64,000 nt of DNA from Schizochytrium sp. TIO01 (lineage: Eukaryota; Sar; Bigyra; Thraustochytrida; Thraustochytriidae): NCBI GenBank assembly GCA_004764695.1, contig SMSO01000014.1:1873148-1937147 (forward strand), read 5' to 3'. Each line of letters starts with the position of its first letter. Within the stretch, counting starts at the first letter, position 1. This document shows, piece after piece, positions 1 to 10,463 of the stretch. The position numbers and the translations under genes are program-made. Below the pieces are notes generated by a model. The model saw nothing but the letters and a program-made list of their open reading frames with translations. It was not told the DNA's origin and did not search any database.

Positions 1-363
1 CTTTCCTCCTTCGTGACGCCGACTGACTGCTGCCTGACTGCCTGAGTGAGCGAGTTAGCGAGTTGAACCTCCACTGCGCCGCAGTGCTCATAAGCGCCTT
101 CGCCACTGCCTGCGATCTTCGGCCTGGCTTGAAGCAGGCCCACGGACGGAGATCTCTCTCTCTCTCTCTCTCTCTCACTCGTTCACTCACTCCTGATTTC
201 TTGTTCTTAGTCTCGCTGGCCAATCATCCCTCGAATTTGTAGTTTCAGGACGGCCACCAGAGTTGAGCTTGAGGTTGAAGGCTATTGATTGATCTGTTGA
301 TTGATTCATTCACTTGTGCCGCTGCGCAGAATGCTGCCTGCTGCTTGCCTGTAAGAGCCCACC

Positions 364-456
364 ATGAATGGATGCAATTGCCACGATTTCGAGAGCGAAG
401 ACTGCGATGACGGACGAGATGAAGAAGAAGAAGAAGAAGAAGTAGCAGAAGAAATG
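364..456 (+). CDS. Possible acidic first exon (31 codons) ending in GTAAGT
   Basis: ATG at 364 in a good context (cacc before ATG) opens 31 codons that start with Cys-rich residues and end in a run of seven Glu codons and a Met. The last codon is followed at once by a consensus donor GTAAGT at 457-462. Without splicing the frame stops at 480. Candidate acceptors (cctcag ending at 518 and ctcag ending at 585) lead to short frames only, so the partner exon is not identified. It could equally be a 5' leader ORF or chance. Confidence 0.2.
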
Positions 457-3087
457 GTAAGTAGGCCTGCTGAGCTGTGATTTCTTCGACTTTGTTGGGC
501 TTCTTTTGTTCGCCTCAGTCGAATAATTAATGTCCGAGGAATCTGAGGCTCTCTCGTTCTTGTGCAAACTGTCGTGGCTCCTCAGAACTCACTCACTCAC
601 TCACTCACTCACTCAGGCTCCTCGGAAGGCCGCTGAGAACGAACGGCCTTTGCAGAGGAGGAGCTCTGAAAGCAGGCGACCTAATTGCCGCGGGTTTAGC
701 GAGAATAACAGCGACAGCGCCACAACTTTAACGAAAGGTCTGTCTCATTCATGACCAGATCAATCGATCGGTCGATCGATCGATCGCTTGCTTGCTTGCT
801 TGCTTGCTTGCTAGCTTTGCCCTATTTATGTTATTTAACTTTATTATAAAATAAGTCAAATTGGAGTCTCCCTGAACAACTTGTTTCATAAAAACTATGA
901 AACAAGCAAAGCTCACCAGGCACCTTCAATTTGATGGTGCTGCAGGCAAATGAATAATTATAAACAAACAAATGGATGCGTAAAGGCGGCGCTGTTGCAA
1001 GAACCCCAGGCTCGCAGGCCTTTCCGCCGTGTGCCGTTTACATTTCTTCATTGATTCAATTCTTCACTTCATTCATTTATTTCTATATTTATTTATTTAT
1101 TCATCTGAAAGCGAGCTTTCTCATCGCTGTATTGCTTCCAAGTGTCGGTAGCAGCGATTAAGTAAGTGCTAAGAGGAACGGTGAGGGTTGAAAAGGAAGG
1201 AGGGCTCGCTCAATCAGGGCGGCACAACTTCAACTTTTCAAGCACCGCCACCCACAAACGCAGCGATCTTCGGCTTTGGAACGAAGGTCCCTGAAACCCG
1301 CAGCACTGATCGGAGTGGCGACTTTCTGATCCTCTTCCGCGCCAATGCCTTCTCGTTTCACAGCCTTTCGCTCGAGTTCGCTCGCTCCGCTAGAAAGTCA
1401 AACCTCATTTTCCGAATATAACCAAACAGTAATCGCCAAACAGAAATAGTAATAATAAGTTTTTTGTTTTGTTTTTAGTGTTTTTTTCATTAAAATTAGT
1501 TATAGTTAATAAACGTAGAATAAATAAAGGGCGAGCGGTTAGTTAAGAAGCTGCTGCTACCTAGCTGCCCCGGTAGGAGTCGCTAGGAACTCCTCCTTCC
1601 TGCTCTTTCGATCTTTGCTTTTCTGTTCTCAAAAAAGAGAACCATCTTGTTTGCGCCAGATTCTTCGGAGCTCGTGCAAGAGGCACGAGGAGAGATCGCG
1701 CCACACGCCCGCGCTAGCTAGACGCCGGTGATGAGCTTCTCGCGAGGCCACGATGCTGCCATCAGTTAAGCCTGTGTGGCTGGGCTCGAGCCATCTCCAC
1801 TCCCTTCCTGCCTGGAGGAATGAATTGCCAACCTGAGCGTCTGCCGCCCTTTGATTACCTTCCAAAGGTATCCCATTCCATTCATTCATTCGTTCATCAT
1901 TCATTGCCTATTGGGCGAGTGCGTTAGCGAGTGCGTTAGCTTGAAACAGGAAAGGCGCTCGAAGGGTGTCAGTGAGAGGCCTTCGTGAGTCACTCAAGCG
2001 ATTGATCGCAGGAAAGGACTTGGGCAATGGACAGAAATACGAATGAATGGATGGATACCTCGATCAATTTATACTTGAACCCATCGATCGATTGTCAACT
2101 GATTGATGGTCCGCCAATTGGTGAAAGCTGCTGATGAATCAATAATTGATTGATACTTCGATCAATTGGCCAATCAATCAATCAATCTTCAGCAGTGGTG
2201 GCCGACGCTCGAAACGCTGGCCTGGCAGATAAATGAGCATGATTTGATGATTGATGATTGATGCAAACAACCAAACAAGCAAGTTGGTTGGCAGGAGCTT
2301 TACAGATGGTGCTTCCTGGCGACCCACCAAAGATGCATTCGTAGCTGGGTGTGGATACCAGGCATGCTTTGATTCGACTTGATCGCGCCTTCGCGGTTAC
2401 GGCCTCTTTCTTGAAGGCGCAGAATTGTGCGCTGCTGCAACTTGAAGACCAATAATTCTTACTATAAATGAGCGATCGATGAGAGTGATGACTGCGAGAT
2501 CGCTCTTTTTTGTTCCCTCTTTGGTTAGTTTTTTTAAAAGTGATTTTCAAGGTAACAATCACTCCTCCAATTCTCTCTTACTTTATTATTTTACTCTGTA
2601 TGTTATTCAAGAACAAGAAATCATGATAATAACACGTATAATACGTCGAAACAAAGTAGTTTTGATGCATTTATTTATCTACCTGCTTATTTCTGTGGAG
2701 CGCTCCATCTTGCCTCGCGTATTTTTTTTCGCTGCAGCTCATCAGCGGCCGTGCAACTGTAAGGTAATCTCGCGCAGAGCCTGCCAAAGGCCCCGGCCCG
2801 GGAGGGATAGGGCACATACGGAATGTGACGAGGGGGGCGCCGCAGCGAAGCAACCAACCCGAGCGGCGCTTACCTATCGCGGTTTGTCTTTCCGTGGCTT
2901 TCTCGTGTGCAGGCAGCAAGCAGGAAAGGCCAATCAATACATTAAAATTAAAAAACATTTTTTTTTTTAAGGATTAAAAACTAAAAATTCACGATCATTC
3001 ATCGTTGTCGATTCGGGACCCCTTTTTTTTCTCCCGCCTTTCTCTCAACTTCCTTGCGTGATTCCACTTCCTCGAAGGAAAGGCCGT

Positions 3088-3088
<1 letters not shown>

Positions 3089-3147
<59 letters not shown>

Positions 3148-3149
3148 TT
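3089..3149. repeat. (CTTT)n microsatellite
   Basis: About fifteen tandem CTTT units without interruption, followed by a T-rich tail. The same motif family recurs near 57287-57339, and its complement near 61996-62068 and 63190-63244. Confidence 0.9.
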
Positions 3150-4166
3150 CCTGTTTTGTTTTTTTTCTTTCCTTTCACTTATTTATTATCTATCATCCAT
3201 CTATCTCTGGAGATGCAGAGCTAGCTAGCTGCCCACGTCCTCGATTGTGCTTCGGCAGAAGTAAGTTCCCCTTTTCGCGAACTTGACGCTGACCAGGTAG
3301 GTCGATAAGCACACAGGCAGGCAGGCGCCTTGTTGATACTATTTCTTCGGCGCCTGCTTATTGCTTGGCCCTATTCGTTTCCCCATCGTTGGCCTTTTTA
3401 TGTGAGGCTGAAAGAAAGAAAGAAAGAGAGAAAGAAAGAACGAGAAAGGGGAAAAAAAGCGAGGATCTGTAGGGCCTATGAGTAGTTAAATGACTGCTAG
3501 GCGGCTTCGCATAAAGAACGATGGATTCACTCCGCGCGTGCGCAAGGGGGTGCGCGGGCACCCCTGAGAGGTGTGCATGCGCTGTCCCTTTTCTCTTGCG
3601 GGGTTATTGTTCTCAAGGGAACACCTAAATCCCAGAAAGCCCAAACGGTCATCTGCGAAGGATCTCGTTAATAAGTGTATGAGTATTCTATAAGGTCTTG
3701 CTTGGGGCTTAACATCATCAAAAGTACTACGAACCATAGAAGGCTGCAAAACTCACAGCGAGGCTGGTTCAATTACGGAAAGCGCCGAGACATTGTCAGA
3801 GTCTCTTGCAGCGGAGCCTGCTTGAGTGCTCTGCTTGCTTGCCTGCGTCGCAAGCTCGCTGGCTGGCTGGTTGGCCAGCAGGCGAGTCAACGTAAACGAG
3901 GATTTTCGCCATTCTGGTGTTGAATGGACCTATAAATTAGCTGCGGTCAAGGCATTGCAATCGCAAATCTATATATATTTGTATATATATATATTTTTTA
4001 CAACTAGTAGGCCGCTCAAAGCGTCTTTCAATCAAACACTATTTGCGCACGAAAAGGCAATTGGCTTGTCTAGTGTAGTCTTGAGCAGAAGTCTTGGGTT
4101 GAATAGTACCCCAACTACGTGGCCAAGAATAGCCAACTACTTGCGGACTGCGTGCTGACTGGAGAA

Positions 4167-7100
4167 ATGCGAAAATTCCCTCTTCCTCCAGGGAGTAGTC
4201 CTCTCCCACCGGGGAGCAGTAATACGTCAAGTACAAAGGTATCAACAGCTAATATTATCGTCGAGTTTCAGGACAAGGGGCTTGTCCAACCTAGAAGCAT
4301 TCGGGTTTGTAAAGCCGGGGATGAATGTGATGTTGAACAAATTTCCACTATTGTCAAGCAACGATGCTCAACCAGTCGCGTTGTCCTTGAAACCTCTCAG
4401 CTAGAGCACAACTATGAATTGCGTACAAATGGAGAACTCTTCGAATATATCAACGACCAAGTGGAGCACGAGCATAAACGTTTTGATGAAGAAGAACACC
4501 AGCCTGTCACCATTGTTCTTAAAGCCAGGTCCCTATCTGGGCCTCATACAGGCCGAAAGACAGGCAGTCAGAATGGAGGGGGGAATAAATTGTCATCTTT
4601 TACCAGGAAGCCACTTTCTAGTTCGGCTACATCACCAGCTCGTATTAGCGCCGTCTCCACCGCAAGCGAAACTATTGGAAATGAGATTGAGGATGAGTTT
4701 CAGGATGAAGACGAACATGAAGATCTTAGCACACTTGGAAAGCTTAAGCAACTTTTTCCTCACGATCGATCAAATCTCACACTATCATATCTTGAGGATC
4801 AATTGAGTGCCTATCGCATTAGCTGGGGAAGCTGGAACGTAGAAAGCTCCAACAAAACTATTGAAGATCTTTTTGAAGAAATCCGTAACAATTCATGCGA
4901 TCTGTACACGGATGACTTGGGTGTTATTCGAATTGTCCGACTTGTCCGTGTCAAAATTGTTGAACCAGACTCAAAGCATATTCTTGTCAATATCATGAAG
5001 ATGATGGACCAGAAAAAACATCACAGTAAAGTTCACTCGTTACCGGCATATAAATGCAAACGCGGAGAATCTCCATATCATGCAGCCTTGCGCAATGTAC
5101 AACAAGAACTTGGTCATGGTCTTTGGGGGCCCGTTAACTCAATTGAGTCAATGTATACATCATCGAAAAGTGCAATGGCTGAAAGCATCACCAGCACTAT
5201 CTCGCGAGACCCACATGCTCGCAGGGCAAATGTTGTACTACAATCGACAATTCTCGACCACATCGAGCCAACAGGTTTTGAGCGCCCAACACATGAGTTT
5301 CGGGATAGCCGATCCTTCCCTGGCCTACGTACTGCATACTATATTCATACTCTAGCTTTGTACATGAAAAGCACAAGAGTGCCTCGGAGAGGATCTTTCA
5401 CCGTAATAGACCAACAACGACCAGGAGTCATTCGTCTGTGGCAATGGATGCCTCCTGATCATGTCAACAGGACCATTCTCGGCAACCAAACAACAACAGA
5501 AGTATCAACTAAACAAGAGAAGGCTACGAGTCCTACCGGTCCTGGTTCACCCCAACAGGCCTCTATGCACCAACTTTTTGATGATCCTAAAAACTCACCT
5601 CCAGCTGAGCCCGCGCTACCTTTTCAAGATTCGCTTCGTGGTAAACACTTACTTGAATACAGAGCTGCCCGTTACCGCCAACGTCTGGCAGCTATGGATG
5701 GGCCTCTAGCTTCTTCAATCTTCTCTAGAATTTCAGAGTTTTGGTACAAAGAAAACGTACAGCCTACCTTGAGTGAGCGACACCAGCAAGAGGCTGAGAG
5801 AAACCTCGCCTATCATTACACTCTCCCCGTCCCCAGTGAGCTCACCGACATTTCTCTTGGAAACTGGCTTCAATGCTACGGCGTAAATGTTTCACTCTGG
5901 GGCAAAGGTCAAGCGAAAAAGGTGCAACAACTCGTTGATGAGGTTATTAACGGTGAATCAAGCTTGCACCTTACAGAGGTCACTGAGCTTGCACAAAGGC
6001 CAAGCGCTGCTTCGCCTGTCTTTACGCAAGGGAAAGATCTCCCAGTTCGAGCTGCAGTGCAAAATAAAGCACTGCGAAAGCAGCATGCTGTAATGTCCTA
6101 TCATCAGCCACGTCTAAACTTGGCTAAAAAGCCGCTTCGAGTAATTCATGTTGCAAAGGTCGAGCTTGTTCACGAGAAGAACCCAAACTTAGTTCTTGTC
6201 GAGACGCATCAGAGACTGGAAGATAGTCGTCTTCGTGTCCGCTTCAAGTCTCTTGCTGAAAAGTTCAAACCCAATGAAACAGCACGTGACGCGACTTTTC
6301 GAGGCATATACGAGGAGCTTATTGCTCCAAGCATTTATCTTGTAGACCAAGATGGAAACAAACTTATCATCCAGCGACCATCTCATGAAGAATCTAAGCG
6401 GTCTATTCGCGTCCTATCAATACATGCTCCAAAAGTTGAAATTCTTCAGTCTCCTTCTTATCCTGGTCTGGAGACTCGCTATCACTTGCATGTCTTTCGT
6501 TGCGTCATGTCCTTTCTACCAGACGAACCATTTTGCACTGAGGAGCCACGACCTCATAATGACGGTGCAATTGTGCATTTCTGGCGATGGGAAACACGGC
6601 AAATAATCAATGCAATGACGAACTCCCTGATTAACCAAGTTCGTTTCTATTTTCATCTTGTCCCACCCGCAAAGCGAGATTTTAACGTTCTTAAGAACTG
6701 GTTCTTCGAAGCGGCGGAAACAGATCAAGTCGACGTTATCAAACTTTTGTGTGCTCCACAAAATGCGAATGGCAATCAAATAGAGGATCAGGATGATTTC
6801 ACTCGTCGTTTTGTTTCAGTAGACCACAATCCACCACATGAAGAAGAGGAAGAGCAAGATCAATGGGAAAAAGAAGGTTACGCTTCCCAGCCGAGAAGAA
6901 ATAGCTCACTTGCAAAGAAACGGCTTGGGATTTTGGATCCTTCCTCCCCTGACGTTAGAGATACACAGGGTCGCAGCGCTGTCCGCGTTGCCGCATTGCA
7001 CAAAGCATACAATGCTGTGGATGCTTTGATTCGAATCTGCCTTGAAAATGCGCAAATAAAAGCTGAAGAGACACCAAAGACACCTCGGAATGAAAAGCTA

Positions 7101-9503
7101 CAGCAACTCGATGCGGATGCTATCAATCAACCAGAGATTGTTTCTTTTGATAGTGAGGTTCCCTGTACACTGATTTATTATGCTGCAATTGCTAATAAGG
7201 TAGAATTAGTGAAGCATTTGCTAGGCTCCAATAGTGTTGCGGTCAACTCAGTTTGTTTACATTCGTGTGTTTCATGCGGATCTGTAGATGTACTGGAAGT
7301 ACTCCTTCCGCGTCTGAGATACGACCCTCTAGCAAGGTCAAGCACTGCACGCAGGTTACTATTCGGGGTTGAACTGCACACTGCTCTTAATCTTAATGAC
7401 CCGGAAGTAAGGAAAAATTACTCCGTAGATCTCCCGAGGGCAGATAACTTTCAGTACTTTGAGTCCCTATTGGTTCACATTGAATTGGAGCTCAGTGTAG
7501 CTGCCAAGGCTGGTAGCAAGTTGATCTGGAAGAGCGAATTGGAAAAGGACACCAGGGCAATACTGGCACCACCCTTGAAAGCCTTGGAGGTAGTTTTGCA
7601 GTACTGTAACCCTACAGCATCCTCATATCGAACCTTTCTACTTCTCTATCTTCATAAGGTCATTGAATTGGACGACCAGAGCGAAGAAACGCGGATTTTT
7701 CGTAGGTTTGTAGCCCGATCTCGATTCCCTCTACATATTGGACTTATGTGTGCTCATGTTCTTCGCAGTGTCTTTGGGTTGGAGAAGAGATTTTGGGATT
7801 CCTACCAAGCCCATGCAGATAGCTTTCAGGATCTTGTTTGCGAAATTCTAGACTGTTGCGAAGATCAAGACGAAGCCGAGGAGCTTCTAAGAGAGCGTGC
7901 TGATATTCCAGCTTGGCGGCGTGACAATGGGGAATTCAGCAGTCGCTCAATGGCGCATCGCCACAAAACAACATGTGCCTACCTGGCTGTCAAGTACCGT
8001 TTGAAACGAGTTGTTGCTCACAAGTTTTTTACGACACAAAACGATTCAATCTGGTTCAATGATGCCCACGATAGCCTTTACACACGTGGGCTTGGGAGCC
8101 TCGCCAAATTATCTGCAAGCGTGTTTCCATTGTTTAAGCAAGGAAACCATAACGAGACGCCAATAGGAAATTATATTCTTGCAAGAAGTTCACAACGCTT
8201 CGAGGTTGATCGAAAAACAAATCTTGAGGGGTTTGTTTCGTATATTTTACGTGTTCCCGGGTTTAAAACGGCCGTACAAGGCACCTATCGTGTGTGTGTT
8301 AGCATCGGGCTTTTGGTGTTCTTGGTACTTCTTACACCTGTATTATGGTTCTTGCCGTTTTCACCGTCTCTTCGAATTATCGTAGACATACCTCGTACAG
8401 AATTTGCTTGCTGCTATTTTAAATGGTCTGTATGGAGTATGTCTTATGTTACGTATTTGTTTGCATTCGCTTATCTTGCTATAGCGAATTCGAACGGCAA
8501 AGCTTCGACCATGTGGAACGCTGAATTGGTGCTTTTCATATTCTTTCTCGGCAACTTTGTTGGTATTATCGAGCAAATTGCAGAGATTGGGTTTGGCCCT
8601 TTCATGCAACACAGTGTAAATCTCGTTGATCTTATTTCTTGCTTAATGATCACTGCCGCTTTTTGCGTCGACAAATCTTCAAGCGCGTATGACATTCTTA
8701 TGTCGATTGGAGCTATTCTCTCGACTTTTCGATTGTTTCACCTCTTTAGTGCCAGTAAAGAACTAGGTCCATTATGGATTACTATGCAATATGTGGTGTG
8801 GGATGTAATCAGATTCCTAGCGTTCCTTGCTGTGGTTCTAATTGCTTTCATTTTGGCCTTTGTGTTCCTTCTTGGAGGAGCAGGAGTTCCTGGGTTTGAA
8901 ACAGCGGGGGAGACGTTTTCTTCTCTCATTTGGTCTGTGTTTGAAGCTTTTACTACATATGACCCAACTCAACCGTATCGTACTCAATTGTACCAAGTAT
9001 TTCTGTTTGGATTTTTGCTGATTGCTGCGGTCCTTCTTACAAATTTACTAATTGCAATGATGACACGTCGGTTTGAACAAGTTGCACAGACAGCACGAGT
9101 GCAATGGCTCTATGCACTTGCGCAACTCATTGAAAAGTATAGTTTGATGCCAATTGCCCCAAGTCCTTTTAATCTTCTGACGTGTGTCCCAAATCTGATT
9201 TTTCTGCTTCGCAATAGGAAACAATCTTTATATGATCCATCACACACAGGTAAAAAGCCAGATAAGAAAACTGCTGTTGTGCCTATGCCTAGTGAAGATC
9301 TTTGGACTGATGTTCTTAAACGAGAGATTGAGCAAGTCTTAAGCTTTCGATGTACGCGACGGGCTGTCGTGACAAGGTATATTCGCCAAGAAAAATTGCG
9401 TGTAGCAAGAAACCGTGCTACTGAACATTCGCTTGAGTATCTTACGAATGCCGTGAATCAGATACTCTGGTGGCAGCAAGATCCCGACTACGGGACGATC
9501 TGA
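4167..9503 (+). CDS. TRP-like cation channel with ankyrin repeats and duplicated N-terminal module
   Basis: Predicted 1,778-residue ion channel. The open frame reaches back to a GTG at 4119, but the first ATG is 4167. Residues about 258-431 and 658-811 are two copies of one module. Each has a Nudix-box-like helix (AA/R..EEL pattern), then an FPGL-x-T-x-Y-x-x-H type motif and a closing W-x-W. Ankyrin-like repeats occupy about 845-1050. The membrane part runs from about 1373 to 1633: five or six hydrophobic helices, a pore-loop-like segment (FSSLIWSVFEAF, about 1584) and a last helix ending NLLIAMM, as in TRP channels, followed by a TRP-box-like helix. This predicts a non-selective, perhaps Ca2+-permeable channel gated from the cytosol. 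No introns are needed. AATAAA occurs about 110 bp after the stop. Family assignment is firm at the TRP-like level; subtype and the role of the duplicated module are not known. Confidence 0.85.
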   Translation: MRKFPLPPGSSPLPPGSSNTSSTKVSTANIIVEFQDKGLVQPRSIRVCKAGDECDVEQISTIVKQRCSTSRVVLETSQLEHNYELRTNGELFEYINDQVEHEHKRFDEEEHQPVTIVLKARSLSGPHTGRKTGSQNGGGNKLSSFTRKPLSSSATSPARISAVSTASETIGNEIEDEFQDEDEHEDLSTLGKLKQLFPHDRSNLTLSYLEDQLSAYRISWGSWNVESSNKTIEDLFEEIRNNSCDLYTDDLGVIRIVRLVRVKIVEPDSKHILVNIMKMMDQKKHHSKVHSLPAYKCKRGESPYHAALRNVQQELGHGLWGPVNSIESMYTSSKSAMAESITSTISRDPHARRANVVLQSTILDHIEPTGFERPTHEFRDSRSFPGLRTAYYIHTLALYMKSTRVPRRGSFTVIDQQRPGVIRLWQWMPPDHVNRTILGNQTTTEVSTKQEKATSPTGPGSPQQASMHQLFDDPKNSPPAEPALPFQDSLRGKHLLEYRAARYRQRLAAMDGPLASSIFSRISEFWYKENVQPTLSERHQQEAERNLAYHYTLPVPSELTDISLGNWLQCYGVNVSLWGKGQAKKVQQLVDEVINGESSLHLTEVTELAQRPSAASPVFTQGKDLPVRAAVQNKALRKQHAVMSYHQPRLNLAKKPLRVIHVAKVELVHEKNPNLVLVETHQRLEDSRLRVRFKSLAEKFKPNETARDATFRGIYEELIAPSIYLVDQDGNKLIIQRPSHEESKRSIRVLSIHAPKVEILQSPSYPGLETRYHLHVFRCVMSFLPDEPFCTEEPRPHNDGAIVHFWRWETRQIINAMTNSLINQVRFYFHLVPPAKRDFNVLKNWFFEAAETDQVDVIKLLCAPQNANGNQIEDQDDFTRRFVSVDHNPPHEEEEEQDQWEKEGYASQPRRNSSLAKKRLGILDPSSPDVRDTQGRSAVRVAALHKAYNAVDALIRICLENAQIKAEETPKTPRNEKLQQLDADAINQPEIVSFDSEVPCTLIYYAAIANKVELVKHLLGSNSVAVNSVCLHSCVSCGSVDVLEVLLPRLRYDPLARSSTARRLLFGVELHTALNLNDPEVRKNYSVDLPRADNFQYFESLLVHIELELSVAAKAGSKLIWKSELEKDTRAILAPPLKALEVVLQYCNPTASSYRTFLLLYLHKVIELDDQSEETRIFRRFVARSRFPLHIGLMCAHVLRSVFGLEKRFWDSYQAHADSFQDLVCEILDCCEDQDEAEELLRERADIPAWRRDNGEFSSRSMAHRHKTTCAYLAVKYRLKRVVAHKFFTTQNDSIWFNDAHDSLYTRGLGSLAKLSASVFPLFKQGNHNETPIGNYILARSSQRFEVDRKTNLEGFVSYILRVPGFKTAVQGTYRVCVSIGLLVFLVLLTPVLWFLPFSPSLRIIVDIPRTEFACCYFKWSVWSMSYVTYLFAFAYLAIANSNGKASTMWNAELVLFIFFLGNFVGIIEQIAEIGFGPFMQHSVNLVDLISCLMITAAFCVDKSSSAYDILMSIGAILSTFRLFHLFSASKELGPLWITMQYVVWDVIRFLAFLAVVLIAFILAFVFLLGGAGVPGFETAGETFSSLIWSVFEAFTTYDPTQPYRTQLYQVFLFGFLLIAAVLLTNLLIAMMTRRFEQVAQTARVQWLYALAQLIEKYSLMPIAPSPFNLLTCVPNLIFLLRNRKQSLYDPSHTGKKPDKKTAVVPMPSEDLWTDVLKREIEQVLSFRCTRRAVVTRYIRQEKLRVARNRATEHSLEYLTNAVNQILWWQQDPDYGTI

Positions 9504-10463
9504 TTTTGAATTTGGCTTTTCTTTCTTTCGTCTTGAAGCCAGTCGGGAACATTGAATGAAGAAACTAATAGATAGAGTATTGCCATAAATCCAATATGTC
9601 CTACTCATATTAAAAAATAAATAGTCTAATTCAAAGTGTATTGAAATAAGAGACTGCCGTTGCAATTCTTGGCTTTTCTTTCTTGAGTTTGTTTCATTGG
9701 TAATATTCTTCCATGGACCCAAAAGCTAGTTCCATAATCAGGGGTTTAAATGTTTTGCTTTATTCGTTAGATTTTATGAATTGCTGCAAATGCTAAGCAA
9801 TGGGGAAAAGGTTAGACGAAGGATTAAGGAGTGAAGAAACTAGAAGCTTGGGAATTCTATGCGCATAATCTTTGACATGAGCGGATCTTGATTCTCTCAC
9901 TAGCCCTACTATTCCTATTGTATCGCAAATGCACAGGCAATCTTTTGTAGCAACGATTGAACGTGAGGAAGGACGAGTCCCAAGGAAATGATGCCACGCA
10001 TGGTAGAGATCTTTATTTTACTTGCCCTTCTGTCGCGTCCTTTTTAGAAGTTCTGGAACAGTGGTTATTGGAAAAGAGAAAATCTAAGTGCACAAGAAAG
10101 ATCGAGATCATTGGACAATGAATAGATGACGTGAGGAGCAAAAGCAAGACGAAACATATCAATTTCACTCTAGTTGGTAGGGAACAAATTCTTAAATTGG
10201 TGAGCTCGGGTTGAATGCAGAAAAAGGAAGAGAAGAGACAACGTCGAGGAGTTTCAAAAGTGGGACATATTGGACGTAGGGCATAGAAGTTTGTCTATGT
10301 CCTCATATGTTCTTATTTCTACCAAGACATGACAAACATGGTAACTTCTGGCCCTCAGATCACACTACATAACCCGCTATAGTTTGTATGGTTTCCAGTA
10401 TCGCATTTATGTGCCTTACGGGATTGCAAAACTTCAGAAGATACATCTATCTGAAATGCTGAT
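9504..10463. other. Intergenic, nothing supported
   Basis: This spacer lies between the channel stop and the stop of the converging three-exon gene. It holds probable 3' UTRs; AATAAA near 9616 would serve the channel. A minus-strand open frame overlapping the channel's end (9339-9722) is a shadow. Confidence 0.6.

Larger units (their letters stand above)
1..4166. other. Microsatellite-rich stretch without a provable gene
   Basis: No long coding frame is convincing here. The stretch carries many simple repeats: (TC)12 at 153-176, (GAA)7 at 421-441, (ACTC)7 at 587-614, CGAT then (GCTT)6 at 773-809, a long CTTT array near 3089-3149 and GAAA near 3409-3445. Several short segments look like exons because they end in good donor sites (GTAAGT at 457, 1162 and 3261; GTGAGT near 1984; GTAATC near 2774), so a multi-exon gene with large repeat-filled introns is possible but unproven. 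A TATA-rich run at 3968-4000 lies about 170-200 bp before the channel ATG at 4167. Confidence 0.5.

Noticed and set aside
2050-2190. GATT/AATC-rich palindromic stretch resembling a ribozyme core (CTGATGA near 2128)
   Set aside because: The remaining hammerhead core elements are not in place; it looks like simple-sequence GATT repeats.
2479-2970. 163-codon plus-strand ORF
   Set aside because: It passes through several splice-like signals and low-complexity DNA and has no protein-like pattern.
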